The translations under genes and the position numbers were made by a program. The notes under the pieces are model-generated. The model was not told where the DNA came from, made no database searches, and saw only the letters and a program-made list of their open reading frames with translations. Below are positions 8,180 through 17,158 of a stretch of 64,000 nucleotides of DNA, in pieces. The stretch spans positions 40,104-104,103 of the forward strand of contig NZ_LDOT01000015.1 in assembly GCF_001029445.1 (NCBI RefSeq), in the 5' to 3' direction. How positions within the stretch are numbered: the first letter of the stretch is position 1; every line of letters starts with the position of its first letter. This stretch comes from Photobacterium aquae (lineage in GTDB: Bacteria > Pseudomonadota > Gammaproteobacteria > Enterobacterales > Vibrionaceae).

Positions 8180-9109
8180 TCATATTCCGTCAAGATTTAT
8201 CGCGGTGATTTTTTTTAGTCGCTCGCGATCGCAGAGATAAGCAGAGTCAAATTCGGCGCTATTGATCTGGTTAATGCTATCGACGAGTTTGACGGAGGTA
8301 ATATCATAGCGAACAAGGTTGGCCATTCCATGAACCATCCCTCCGAGCGCGATGAGATAATCATCATGGACGATTTTTGAGGCTTGTCGATTTTGATGAT
8401 AATGGATCGGGTCATAAAGCTCGCGCAGGGCTTGATATCGTGGCATAAAGCTTTTCTCACGCCATGCATAGTATTCGGTCTGGCTCGCCGTTGGCGTCAT
8501 AAAACGCATTGCTTCAGCCATAAGGGGGGCGGTTTGTGAATAGATCTGGTTGGCTAACTCACAGTCGTTCAGTTCGCTGAATTTTTGTTCTTTGCCGTCC
8601 AACGAAACACCTAATAGGGATTTCAGTTTATGGATATCCTCTTGGTAAATCGTGAAAGTGCTGGTGGGGAGCCGGACAAAAGTCGTGACTTCATCTGGTT
8701 TTGTTTTCGGTGTTGCCAACTGTATCAGTATTTTTACTTTCATGTAGTCGTCGTTTTGTTCGACCACAGAGAGAATTAGGCCAGAATCTTGTTCTTTGGA
8801 TAGCTTAAACCGCATTGATCTTAGCTGTGCGGTGGCAACTAGGTTGGGGTTGTTATCGCGGCGATTTTGGATACTGAAACCACTTAGTAAGTCCAAAAAA
8901 GAGGAGTGGTTAAGTGTAATGAAATAACACTGAGTGGCGTCTTCTTTCTGGCATAGGTTTATGGTGGCGCCCAGTTGTTTGTTTTGTAAAAAGCCACCGT
9001 AGAGATCTTGTACTTTATAGATATTGTCTACGAGGGGTTCAGCAGGTTGGGCATAACTACTGGTCGCGAGTAGAATTCCTATTGCTCCTAATAAGGTTCG
9101 CAAAGTCAT
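8180..9109 (-). CDS. Exported four-cysteine protein, paralogue 3 (function unknown)
   Basis: 309 residues from the ATG at 9109 (MTLRTLLGAIGILLATSSYA, signal peptide with SYA|QP cleavage). It keeps VQDLYGGFLQNKQ, LCQKEDATQC, LNHSSFLDL, LKSLLGVSLDGKE, LNDCELA, YDPIHY and a C-terminal cysteine in AYLCDRE. It is the most diverged of the three, and its genomic position makes it the first gene if the 9.1-7.1 kb pair forms one transcription unit. The final ~20 residues differ completely between the paralogues. No enzymatic motif is visible; a periplasmic binding or structural role is only a guess. Confidence 0.75.
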   Translation of the reverse strand: MTLRTLLGAIGILLATSSYAQPAEPLVDNIYKVQDLYGGFLQNKQLGATINLCQKEDATQCYFITLNHSSFLDLLSGFSIQNRRDNNPNLVATAQLRSMRFKLSKEQDSGLILSVVEQNDDYMKVKILIQLATPKTKPDEVTTFVRLPTSTFTIYQEDIHKLKSLLGVSLDGKEQKFSELNDCELANQIYSQTAPLMAEAMRFMTPTASQTEYYAWREKSFMPRYQALRELYDPIHYHQNRQASKIVHDDYLIALGGMVHGMANLVRYDITSVKLVDSINQINSAEFDSAYLCDRERLKKITAINLDGI

Positions 9110-9247
9110 AGGGTATCCGAGAGGCAAAAAAGGCATTGTAACAAAATCGTTCCGATGTTACCTCTTGAGTATTGATTAAAATTCAATGATTTGATCTGGG
9201 GATTGTCTATCTAATAGACTGTATGGATATCTAAGGAGAGATGCAGA

Positions 9248-9892
9248 ATGGATATATGCAAGATAAAACATGTTGTGTTTGATGTCGGGAATGTCATTGT
9301 TCGTTGGTCGCCGATAGAGATTGTTCGTCTTACTTTTGGTGAACAGCCTCAAGATGAGGCTGAACAGTTGGCGAGTTGTATTTTTCAGAGTGACATCTGG
9401 CTTGAACTGAATAAAGGGCTGCTGAGTGCGCAACAAGCAAAAATAAGATACGAGCAAGAGTTGGGGCTTTCGGCAAGGGATTGTGAGCAATTATTTTATT
9501 ACATCATGCATACCCAGTTGCTTATTTTTGGCACGGTTGATCTTATCAAGCGCCTAAAAAGTGCAGGCTATCGTGTCTATGCGCTGACAGATAACGTGGT
9601 CGAAATTGTCGAGCACCTAAAATCAACCTATGATTTTTGGCCGTTATTTGATGGTGCGGTCGTTTCGGCTGACTTGGGTTTGTTGAAACCCCAGCTGGAA
9701 ATCTATCAGTCGTTGCTCTCTTGCTATCAGCTAGATGGTGATGAATCTGTATTTATTGATGATATGGCGCGAAATGTTGAAGGAGCGAAACTAGCGGGTA
9801 TGTCAGCCATTCAATTTGAAAATGCTGCCCAGTGTGAACAGGCGTTGCGGTTCCTTGGTTTGTCATTTCCAGCACACTCAGATGAAAGTTAG
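9248..9892 (+). CDS. HAD-superfamily hydrolase, YihX-like
   Basis: A 214-residue cytosolic protein with HAD motif I FDVGNVIVRW (Asp nucleophile about residue 13), motif II LTDN (about 112), motif III lysine in LGLLKPQLEIY (about 141) and motif IV FIDDMARNVEGA (about 170). The arrangement resembles YihX-type sugar-phosphate phosphatases. AAGGAGAG lies upstream of the ATG at 9248. Convergent with the aldehyde dehydrogenase gene, with a shared hairpin between them. The substrate is not predictable from the sequence. Confidence 0.85.
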   Translation: MDICKIKHVVFDVGNVIVRWSPIEIVRLTFGEQPQDEAEQLASCIFQSDIWLELNKGLLSAQQAKIRYEQELGLSARDCEQLFYYIMHTQLLIFGTVDLIKRLKSAGYRVYALTDNVVEIVEHLKSTYDFWPLFDGAVVSADLGLLKPQLEIYQSLLSCYQLDGDESVFIDDMARNVEGAKLAGMSAIQFENAAQCEQALRFLGLSFPAHSDES

Positions 9893-9894
9893 AT

Positions 9895-9930
9895 CTGAAA
9901 CAGGCATTCATTATTGAATGCCTGTTTCAG
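9895..9930. terminator. Bidirectional 16-bp hairpin between convergent genes
   Basis: CTGAAACAGGCATTCA and its exact complement enclose a TTAT loop directly after the HAD gene stop and 27 bp from the stop of the aldehyde dehydrogenase gene. There is no long T-run on either side; stability alone makes it a plausible transcription end for both genes. Confidence 0.7.
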
Positions 9931-9957
9931 CGACATTGCGGTCTCTGCGATATTGGT

Positions 9958-11319
9958 TTATTTGATCCAAATTTGCTTGGCATTCACAAATTCTCTGATG
10001 CCGTGAGGCCCCAGTTCCCGGCCGTAACCGGATCGCTTGATCCCTCCGCTGGGCAGGCGAGGATCCGTTTTGACAATACCGTTGACGGCAACTTGGCCGG
10101 ATTCAAGGTGTTCTGCGAAGTAGCTGGCTTTTGTGCTGTCTTGCGTCCAGATCGTAGCTCCAAGACCATATGGGGTGGCATTGGCTAGCCGTAGCGCTTC
10201 TTCGGTATTGTCGACGCGGCAGACAACCATGACTGGGCCAAAGATTTCCTCGTTCATTGCGCAGCTGTCTTCCGCGACATTGGTCAGCAAGGTCACCGGA
10301 TAGAAAAAGCCATCGCTGTCGGGCATGTCACCACCCAATAGGCAGTGTGCGCCATGCTGGATAGTTTCGATGACTTGCCGGTGGAGGTTATCGCGAAGAT
10401 CGGCGCGGGCGATGGGGCCGATATCTGTGTCGGGGTCATTGGGATCACCGACTTTGAGCGCAGCAAGACGGGTATAGATCTTGTCGACAAACTCATCATA
10501 GGCTGGTGCTTCGACAATAATGCGCTTGGCGGCGATACATGATTGCCCCGCATTGATAATCCGTGACAGGGTCGCGGTATCTGCGGCCTGATCCAAATCG
10601 GCATCAGCAAGAATTATGCATGGATCTGATCCGCCCAATTCCAATACGGCGTGTTTTATCTCGCTGGCTGCTGTTGCTGCTACAAGGCTGCCTGCTGACG
10701 CCGATCCGGTAAAGGATACCGCCTGAATTGCTGGGTGACGAATGGCGAACTCGACGTTTTCATTGGCAATGGGCAGGTTGACGATAATTCCGTGTGGCGC
10801 ACCGGCTTTTTCGAAAGTGTGGATGATGGTTTCGGCACAGCCCTGTACATGGGGATCGTGTTTCATTACACAGGTATTGCCCGCCATAAGGGTTGGGGCA
10901 ATATAACGAAAGGCAACCCATAACGGGGCGTTCCATGGCAAGATACCTAGGATCGGGCCAAGAGGTTGGTAGTGGACATAGCTTTGGGTGGCATCGGAAG
11001 GGAGGATGTCATCTGCAAGGTATTGTGCGGCATGTTCAGCATAATGCTCAATGCACCAAGCGGATTTTTCTACTTCGGGGGCGGCTTCTTTTACCGGTTT
11101 GCCCATTTCATCCGTCATCAGCTGGCCGATGGTGAGCTTGTCAGTTCGCAGCTGTGTGGCCACCTTGCGTAGAATATTTGCGCGATCCTGATACGAAAGC
11201 CTGCGCCAGTGCTCAAATGCCTGCTGAGCCTTATCGATAACCTGCGGTATCTCACTTTTGTCTAGTGTTGGATATTCATGAAGGAGCTGGCCTGTCGTGG
11301 GATTAATGGTTTTCAACAT
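9958..11319 (-). CDS. NAD(P)-dependent aldehyde dehydrogenase, Sad/YneI (succinate-semialdehyde dehydrogenase) type
   Basis: From the ATG at 11319 (GGGAGGAGAG Shine-Dalgarno) the product is 453 residues, the length of E. coli Sad (YneI), and matches it through INPTTGQLL, LPWNAPLW, KHDPHVQGCA, VLELGGSDPCI (catalytic Glu), GQSCIAAKR (nucleophile Cys) and SGYGRELGPHGIREF. The family oxidises semialdehydes to acids. It overlaps the upstream M24 hydrolase gene by 17 bp and is the last gene of a three-gene operon with a diaminobutyrate-type transaminase. In that context the natural substrate could be aspartate semialdehyde, as for DoeC/EutC in ectoine catabolism, rather than succinate semialdehyde. 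The choice between them is inference. Confidence 0.88.
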   Translation of the reverse strand: MLKTINPTTGQLLHEYPTLDKSEIPQVIDKAQQAFEHWRRLSYQDRANILRKVATQLRTDKLTIGQLMTDEMGKPVKEAAPEVEKSAWCIEHYAEHAAQYLADDILPSDATQSYVHYQPLGPILGILPWNAPLWVAFRYIAPTLMAGNTCVMKHDPHVQGCAETIIHTFEKAGAPHGIIVNLPIANENVEFAIRHPAIQAVSFTGSASAGSLVAATAASEIKHAVLELGGSDPCIILADADLDQAADTATLSRIINAGQSCIAAKRIIVEAPAYDEFVDKIYTRLAALKVGDPNDPDTDIGPIARADLRDNLHRQVIETIQHGAHCLLGGDMPDSDGFFYPVTLLTNVAEDSCAMNEEIFGPVMVVCRVDNTEEALRLANATPYGLGATIWTQDSTKASYFAEHLESGQVAVNGIVKTDPRLPSGGIKRSGYGRELGPHGIREFVNAKQIWIK

Positions 11320-12640
11320 TCTCTCCTCCCTGCTGTCTGTCAGTACGCTCAGTGGTTGCGTCGCTTTTGTTAATTGGACTTTCATGGGGGGGGTTGCCGA
11401 GGCTTTCGCCCGTCGAGTCAGGATTGATAAGGCTGATATTGTTTTCTGCATCTGTTGTTGAATTGACGTTCGAGCGGCTGGGGTGGACAACAAAGTCCCT
11501 GTCTAGGGTAAAGAATGATTCAATCCCGTTATCTGTGACATAGATGGTATCGGATATGCCGCACGTTTTGGTTCCGTCGACACCCCACATCCAAGGGATA
11601 ATATGGAAGGTCATTCCTTGTTTTAAAATCGCAGAATCACCTTGCTTCAAGCTACAGATATAGCCTTCATCCCAACTAGGGGGAAAGGCGATGCCAATCG
11701 AGTAGCCTGAGCGTGAGATAAGTCTGGCCCCGACATCATTATGGGAAATAATATTGCGTACCAGATTGTCGACATCCGAGACGGTCATACCGGGCTGGAC
11801 GTAGCTGTGCAGAGTATCCAGCGCTGTTTTCATCAGCTCTTGTGCTTTGTGCATGGAGTCGGTGAGTTCGCCATTGATGACAGTACGCATCATGGCGGTA
11901 TGGTAGCGTCGAAAGCATCCTCCGACTTCGAGAAATACATGTTCGCCGGGTTGGATTATCCGACCTTCCCATGTGGCGTGGCCGATCATGGTTCGAGGAC
12001 CGGCTGTCACATAGGGCATTACAGCAGGGGCTTCGCCGCCCGCCTTGAACATGGCGGCGCTAATTTCCGCCGCGATGTCATTTTCGCTCACGCCCTCAAC
12101 CGCCGCTGCTAGACCCGCCTTCATACCGGCCTCGGTGGCAATCGCGGCTTTGCGCATAATGTCGAGCTCGGCTGGCGATTTGCAGATCCGGCCTTCTTCG
12201 ACAATCCCAAAACAATCTAGCAGCTTGGCATCAACCAAGGTGGTGTGGATGAAATCCTGTTGGTAGGCGGGGAAAAAGTAGCTATTTCGTTCATAGCCAA
12301 TACGTTTGTTGGCCAAGTTGAATTCACGTAGGGTCTCAACCAGCATCTGGATGGCATCGCCCGTATCAGGATAGGGGCGGGTGTGCTCTACCCATGTCCT
12401 TGCTGTGACGTTGGATTCTTCCATCGCTCTGGTGATCATGATCGGCTCTTGCTCTAGCGGTACGATGAGAGCCTGAAAGAACGAGTAGCCTGATGTCTGG
12501 TAATCAGTGAGGTACATGATGTTTTCGGGATCCGTGATAACAACCGCATCCATGCAGCGCTCTTCGATTCGTCGCCGGAGGGCGTCAAGCCTTGCTTGGT
12601 ATTCTTCCGGGGGGAAGGTCATATCGTCTCTGGAAATCAT
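11303..12640 (-). CDS. Metal-ligand-free M24-fold hydrolase, ectoine hydrolase (DoeA/EutD) type
   Basis: 445 residues with a creatinase-like N-terminal domain (about 8-150) and an M24 'pita-bread' domain (about 155-385). The usual metal ligands of M24 peptidases are replaced: DxG becomes LEVGG (237-241), the second Asp region becomes HTAMMRT (247-253), the His region reads GYSIGIAFPPSW, and the Glu sites become HIIPW and CGISDT. The GYSIG..FPP and GMTFH signatures are those I associate with ectoine hydrolases, which open ectoine to N-acetyl-diaminobutyrate. AAGGAGGG precedes the ATG, which overlaps the transaminase stop (ATGA). A polar Asn/Ser/Glu-rich tail of ~57 residues after residue 388 is extra to the family. 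Ectoine as substrate is likely but unproven. Confidence 0.78.
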   Translation of the reverse strand: MISRDDMTFPPEEYQARLDALRRRIEERCMDAVVITDPENIMYLTDYQTSGYSFFQALIVPLEQEPIMITRAMEESNVTARTWVEHTRPYPDTGDAIQMLVETLREFNLANKRIGYERNSYFFPAYQQDFIHTTLVDAKLLDCFGIVEEGRICKSPAELDIMRKAAIATEAGMKAGLAAAVEGVSENDIAAEISAAMFKAGGEAPAVMPYVTAGPRTMIGHATWEGRIIQPGEHVFLEVGGCFRRYHTAMMRTVINGELTDSMHKAQELMKTALDTLHSYVQPGMTVSDVDNLVRNIISHNDVGARLISRSGYSIGIAFPPSWDEGYICSLKQGDSAILKQGMTFHIIPWMWGVDGTKTCGISDTIYVTDNGIESFFTLDRDFVVHPSRSNVNSTTDAENNISLINPDSTGESLGNPPHESPINKSDATTERTDRQQGGENVENH

Positions 12641-13908
12641 TTGGCACCCTCCTTGGTTTTTTCGATCGCCTCGATGACAATAGCCATTCCCGTATCAAGA
12701 TCACTATCCTCAATGGTCAGCGGGGGGATAAGCTTGATTACGCGTCCACCGGTTCCACAGGCTCCGAGTAACAAACCGAGGTTGAAGCAGTGTGCGACCA
12801 CCTGCTTGGCCTGTTCGCCGTCGGCCAGATCGATGCCTATCATCATTCCTTTGCCTCGTACCTGTATTTTCGGGTCATTAGCCAGTTGGGTTAGATGTTT
12901 TATCATTCGTGCCCCTTTGCGTTGTACATCTTGGAGAAAGCCAGGGTCTTCGAAGTACCTAAGGGCTTCTGTTCCGGCAACGAAAGAGAGGTTTTGGCCG
13001 CGGAATGTGCCTGTGTGTTCGCCGGGGGACCAGTGATCATCCCATTCAGGTTTGACCAAGTTCATGGCAAGCGGCGTACCTAGCCCGCCGAGCCCTTTGG
13101 CAAGGCAGACGATGTCTGGATCAATTCCGTATTCGTCAAAACTGAAAAATGTTCCCGTACGGCCCATACCCGCCTGAATATCATCGATAATCAGCAGTGC
13201 CCCTAGCTCTTTGGCCAGTTGTTGAAGCGCCAATAGCCATTCTTTATCGGCGACATTAACCCCGCCTTCGGCTTGAACGACTTCAACCATGAAAGCTGCA
13301 GGCTTTTCCAAGCCGGATGACGAATCATGGTACTGGGCCCTGAGTCGATCCAGTTGAGCTTTACCGCAGCCGAGTTGACAACCAAGGCATGGCGATTCGC
13401 AGCCAAAAGGCTGGTGGATAACATGATTTAGGGGAACACCCGCCGCACCGCGGAAGTAGCTATTGGCGGTGGCAGCCAGTGAGCCCAGTGTCATGCCGTG
13501 AAAGGCATGGTGGAAGGCGACAATGGTTTGCCGCTGGGTAACACGGCGAGCAAGTTTCATGGCGGCTTCAACGGCGTTAGTGCCGGTCGGCCCGACAAAT
13601 TGCATTTTGTGGGACATGTTTCGTGGCGAAAGTACTACCTCGACAAATTTTTCCATAAACAGGCGTTTGGCACTGGTACTCATATCTAGGCTGTGGAGAA
13701 CACCGTTGTTCTGGATATATTCAATCACTGCCTGTGTCATCTTTTTATTGTTGTGGCCAAAATTCAAAACGCCGGCCCCGGCGAAAAAATCGATATACTC
13801 GCGGCCGTTCTCGTCGGTTTGGCGGGCGTTGTAGGCTGTGGTAAATACAGTCGGGTAAATCCGGCAATAGCCACGTAGGTTTGATTCGCGTTGTTCAAAT
13901 ATACTCAT
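12637..13908 (-). CDS. Diaminobutyrate-type class III aminotransferase (EctB/DoeD-like)
   Basis: 423 residues from the ATG at 13908 (AAGGAGCGGAG upstream). PLP-dependent fold type I signatures: FFAGAGVLNFGHNN (about 42-55), GPTGTNAVEAAMKLAR (about 103-118), LIIDDIQAGMGRTG and the lysine in CLAKGLGGLGTPLA. The FAGAGxLNxGHNN and FxGPTGTNAVEAA patterns are those of L-2,4-diaminobutyrate:2-oxoglutarate transaminases. EctB works toward ectoine synthesis and DoeD/EutA toward aspartate semialdehyde in ectoine breakdown. No ectA or ectC is adjacent, and the downstream genes encode an ectoine-hydrolase-like enzyme and an aldehyde dehydrogenase, so the catabolic role is favoured. First gene of the operon. 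Confidence 0.85.
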   Translation of the reverse strand: MSIFEQRESNLRGYCRIYPTVFTTAYNARQTDENGREYIDFFAGAGVLNFGHNNKKMTQAVIEYIQNNGVLHSLDMSTSAKRLFMEKFVEVVLSPRNMSHKMQFVGPTGTNAVEAAMKLARRVTQRQTIVAFHHAFHGMTLGSLAATANSYFRGAAGVPLNHVIHQPFGCESPCLGCQLGCGKAQLDRLRAQYHDSSSGLEKPAAFMVEVVQAEGGVNVADKEWLLALQQLAKELGALLIIDDIQAGMGRTGTFFSFDEYGIDPDIVCLAKGLGGLGTPLAMNLVKPEWDDHWSPGEHTGTFRGQNLSFVAGTEALRYFEDPGFLQDVQRKGARMIKHLTQLANDPKIQVRGKGMMIGIDLADGEQAKQVVAHCFNLGLLLGACGTGGRVIKLIPPLTIEDSDLDTGMAIVIEAIEKTKEGAK

Positions 13909-14536
13909 TCTCCGCTCCTTATCTGTCGCGCAGGTATATATCTGGCAAGATGGCTCATTCACTGTCTCTGTCGGGGGAGACCTTAATGACAAGACGTGTC
14001 TACTAGTTGGTGAGCAGCTACGGCTCAGTTGGCATTTGGGTGCGGAGACATAAAGGTAGGATTGCAAAGGCTAACCAAGCCTGATTTGGGGCGGAATATA
14101 ACGATGTGGGCTGTGAGTCTCATAGGCGATCCCTCGAATAGAAAGTAGGACTCAGTCACAGGCGTAATATTTATCTACTACATAGGAGTATCAGATGGAT
14201 ACTAGCTATTTAAAGCTGGCACAGAGTTGATATCTTTGCAAATAACCCATGAATATCACCGTTGCTGTATTTAAATATGATGGATGATGAGCATACGGCT
14301 TTTGCCTAATGATTATTTTAACTCTTTGACCTTAATGTTCTTGCTGCTGCGATGTGCAGAAAATAATGATTTTTTTACGGCTGTTATGCCAATGGTTGCT
14401 CATTTTCATTCCTTTCAGAATTATGGATGAGACATTTTTTTGATTGGTTGATATTTAAAAGAACGATATTTGTTTTATTTCAAATTCTTAAGTGGTAGTT
14501 TTCTTCTTCTTTCATCAAGCTTAATAGGCATTTGCT
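13909..14536. other. 628-bp intergenic region between divergent genes
   Basis: This holds the promoter of the minus-strand ectoine-type operon and of the plus-strand Sel1/RCC1-like gene. I see no RNA gene, riboswitch or clear palindromic operator. The right half (14,250-14,530) is AT-rich. Confidence 0.5.
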
Positions 14537-17035
14537 GTGCGGTATTTTTCGCTTTTTCCTTTGGTTGCGGCTTTGATTGGCAGCCCGGATCTTATTGCCG
14601 ATCCTCTTACTGATTTCCAAAATGAATTACAACACCCTACGTTAAGTGCAGAAAAACGATTGGCGTTGGCTGAGTCGATTACTGAGCATACGGCGTGGAG
14701 TGCTGCAATGTTGGCCCAGTATTACTATACGGGCGAAGGGTTAAATGCCCCCGACAAAGATCGCGCATTGGCAATGTTTGAACTGAGCGCCCAGCTAGGG
14801 GATGCCTATTCGGCCTACAGTGCTTTCTTGGGCCATGTTCAGGGATGGGCCAGTCAGTCTGATCCGGCGAAGGCCTCACCGTATTTGTGGCAAGCTGCCA
14901 AAGCTGATATTAGGCAATCACGTCTTTATCTGGCCGATGGTTACCGAACGGGTAACTATGGATTGCCAGTGAGTGTACAGGCTGCTATGCAGTGGGCATA
15001 TTCGGCAGAAGTTCCGCCCGAAATGCATCTTGACATGTGTGTGCAAGAAGACCCGCTTTACCAGAGCCGGCATTGCGTAACGGACTGGATAGAGCCGGCT
15101 GCCGAGCAGGGTAACCCTGTTGCCAGTTACTTGATGGGAATGCAGGCGTTGCATGGTATCGGTATGTTCCAGCCTGATCCTAAGATGGCCGAAACGTGGT
15201 TTAGCAAGGCTGGCGATTATGGTCCCGCATTATTTGCCCGTGGTGATGCTCTTTATGCGGAGCAAGGCGGAAGCTTTTTTACCGATGACGATCGTAAAGA
15301 GATGGAAAGGCTATTGCTTGCTGCCGCGCAAGCTGGTGAACCGCAAGCGTTTACTGAGCTGGCATATGTTCAGATGGATAAAGGAGACACCGAGTCGGCC
15401 TTGGAGCTGCTGAATCAGGCTGATGTTATCGGTGCGTGTAATAGTGCATGTAAATATCAGTTATCCCTGTTGCTGGAAAAAAGTGATCCTCAAAAGGCTG
15501 CCCGCTATTTAGAGAATGCCGCAAATGAAGGTGATGCAAATGCCTTGCTAGAGAGTGCCCTTAAGCAAGACCCTAATTTGCCCGATACCCGTGCCAAAAT
15601 TTACTACTCCGCTATATTCGGGAATGTAACGGCAATGCTTTGGTTGCAAGATAGAGCCGTTGAGGCAGGGGACAAGGAACGTGCACTTATTTGGCGGAGG
15701 GAAGCGGCTGCTTTTCAGGACCAATTGAGTCAGCATGTCTTGTCGAGGGGCGATGACCAGAGTGGGGAATATGAGTCTTTTCGGTACTGGGATACTCGTT
15801 ACCTCAGTTTCTATCAGTTTGATGAAGAAATAAATATTTTGGCAGACAGTGGTCGACCAGAGGCGAGAAAAGAGATCATTGAATATATTCGTCATCGTGG
15901 CCAGAAGATGAAGAAGCGCTATATAGAATTGCTCTCCAAACAGGATGATCCTAATTATTATCTGGCGCATAACCGCCAGTTCGAAAAGATGTACCGAGTT
16001 CGCTCGCGCGCTATGTCTCTATCACCATGGTGGGTAGATAATGTATCACCGAATAGACCTCAAAAGGTGGCTTTTAGTCGTGATGAGAATTCAGTGCCTG
16101 AGCAGTTTGAAGATGGCCGGGTGCAGTTAGATGGAGCTTGGAACCCACCAGAGATGCTGCCGTTTAAGTTGTTAGCTAATAATCTGGCTGTGCAGCAAAG
16201 TCATTGCGGCTATTTGTTCAGCCGGGAGACGGGTGATAACTTGTTTATTCACTACTTGAAGGGGGGATGTCGACCGGATCCTGTGATTCAGGAACACCTC
16301 CAAGTGGAAGGAGCACAAAAGCTCGTTCATAACGATGTGGCATCCGCAGCCTTGTTGTATGACGGTAGTGTTGTTACTTGGGGCGGGGCAATGGCGGGTG
16401 GCTCGCCGATTTTGGCGGCCTCTAACTTTGAAGATTCGGCCTACTCGAATTTGGACGATGAACTCAAAGTTTACCGTCGTTTACAAGGCAATATAATTGA
16501 TATCGCCCCGGTTCAGAGCCATTTTCTAGCGTTGGAAAATACAGGTAACATCTTGCTTTGGGGGCCGTTGGCCTATTATTTTGATCATGAAATAAAAGGT
16601 GATTACCAGTTATTGGCTGCCAGCCCTGACAGTGACCGTTTTTGTGCTTTGCGACGTAATGGCGATGTGCACTGCTGGAGTTTGGGGGAAGGCCCAGCAT
16701 TGCGTATTGAAGCCAATAGTATGGTGAGCCTAGCAAAAGTCGAGGATACCTTTGATACTTTTGCGATGCTTGACGAGCAGGGGCAGCTTACGCTGAAGTC
16801 GATGGTTATGCAGCAGGATACTGACGATTTACTACCGACATTGGATAAAAAGCAGCGCTGGAAAAAATTGGATCAGGTAATTGTTTTTGGTCACTTGCGT
16901 ACATTGTTGGTGGATACTAACGATAAGCCTTATTATTTTAAGCAGAATAACGGTAAGTTAGAGCTGAAACCATTAAATACGGCCTCTCGAAATATATTGT
17001 TGGCGACATCACCAGAAACCGCTCGATTTATTTAG
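14537..17035 (+). CDS. Exported Sel1-like repeat protein with a C-terminal RCC1-like propeller region
   Basis: An 832-residue protein with a Sec signal peptide (MRYFSLFPLVAALIGSPDLIA). The start is a GTG with only a weak Shine-Dalgarno. Residues ~50-400 contain Sel1/TPR-like helical repeats (for example DRALAMFELSAQLGDAYSAYS, IEPAAEQGNPVASYLMGMQALHG, MAETWFSKAG). Residues ~540-800 contain repeats reminiscent of RCC1/BLIP-II blades, such as AALLYDGSVVTWGG, FLALENTGNILLWG and FCALRRNGDVHCW. Such combined proteins are likely periplasmic interaction scaffolds. Function is unknown. It is monocistronic, followed by a GC-rich hairpin and convergent with msrA. Confidence 0.75.
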   Translation: MRYFSLFPLVAALIGSPDLIADPLTDFQNELQHPTLSAEKRLALAESITEHTAWSAAMLAQYYYTGEGLNAPDKDRALAMFELSAQLGDAYSAYSAFLGHVQGWASQSDPAKASPYLWQAAKADIRQSRLYLADGYRTGNYGLPVSVQAAMQWAYSAEVPPEMHLDMCVQEDPLYQSRHCVTDWIEPAAEQGNPVASYLMGMQALHGIGMFQPDPKMAETWFSKAGDYGPALFARGDALYAEQGGSFFTDDDRKEMERLLLAAAQAGEPQAFTELAYVQMDKGDTESALELLNQADVIGACNSACKYQLSLLLEKSDPQKAARYLENAANEGDANALLESALKQDPNLPDTRAKIYYSAIFGNVTAMLWLQDRAVEAGDKERALIWRREAAAFQDQLSQHVLSRGDDQSGEYESFRYWDTRYLSFYQFDEEINILADSGRPEARKEIIEYIRHRGQKMKKRYIELLSKQDDPNYYLAHNRQFEKMYRVRSRAMSLSPWWVDNVSPNRPQKVAFSRDENSVPEQFEDGRVQLDGAWNPPEMLPFKLLANNLAVQQSHCGYLFSRETGDNLFIHYLKGGCRPDPVIQEHLQVEGAQKLVHNDVASAALLYDGSVVTWGGAMAGGSPILAASNFEDSAYSNLDDELKVYRRLQGNIIDIAPVQSHFLALENTGNILLWGPLAYYFDHEIKGDYQLLAASPDSDRFCALRRNGDVHCWSLGEGPALRIEANSMVSLAKVEDTFDTFAMLDEQGQLTLKSMVMQQDTDDLLPTLDKKQRWKKLDQVIVFGHLRTLLVDTNDKPYYFKQNNGKLELKPLNTASRNILLATSPETARFI

Positions 17036-17066
17036 TTACTCGATTTACTTAGTCAATGGCTATCCA

Positions 17067-17089
17067 ATCCCCCCATCATTTGGGGGGAT
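17067..17089. terminator. Hairpin after the Sel1/RCC1-like gene
   Basis: ATCCCCCCA and TGGGGGGAT form a 9-bp stem with a 5-nt loop, 31 bases past the stop codon. It is followed by TGTTGT, so the terminator call is moderate. Confidence 0.6.
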
Positions 17090-17158
17090 GTTGTATTAGG
17101 GGGCGATTGCGGTCGCGTAACTCGACATATTGTGATGAGTGAGAGGGGCTTTGTTTTT

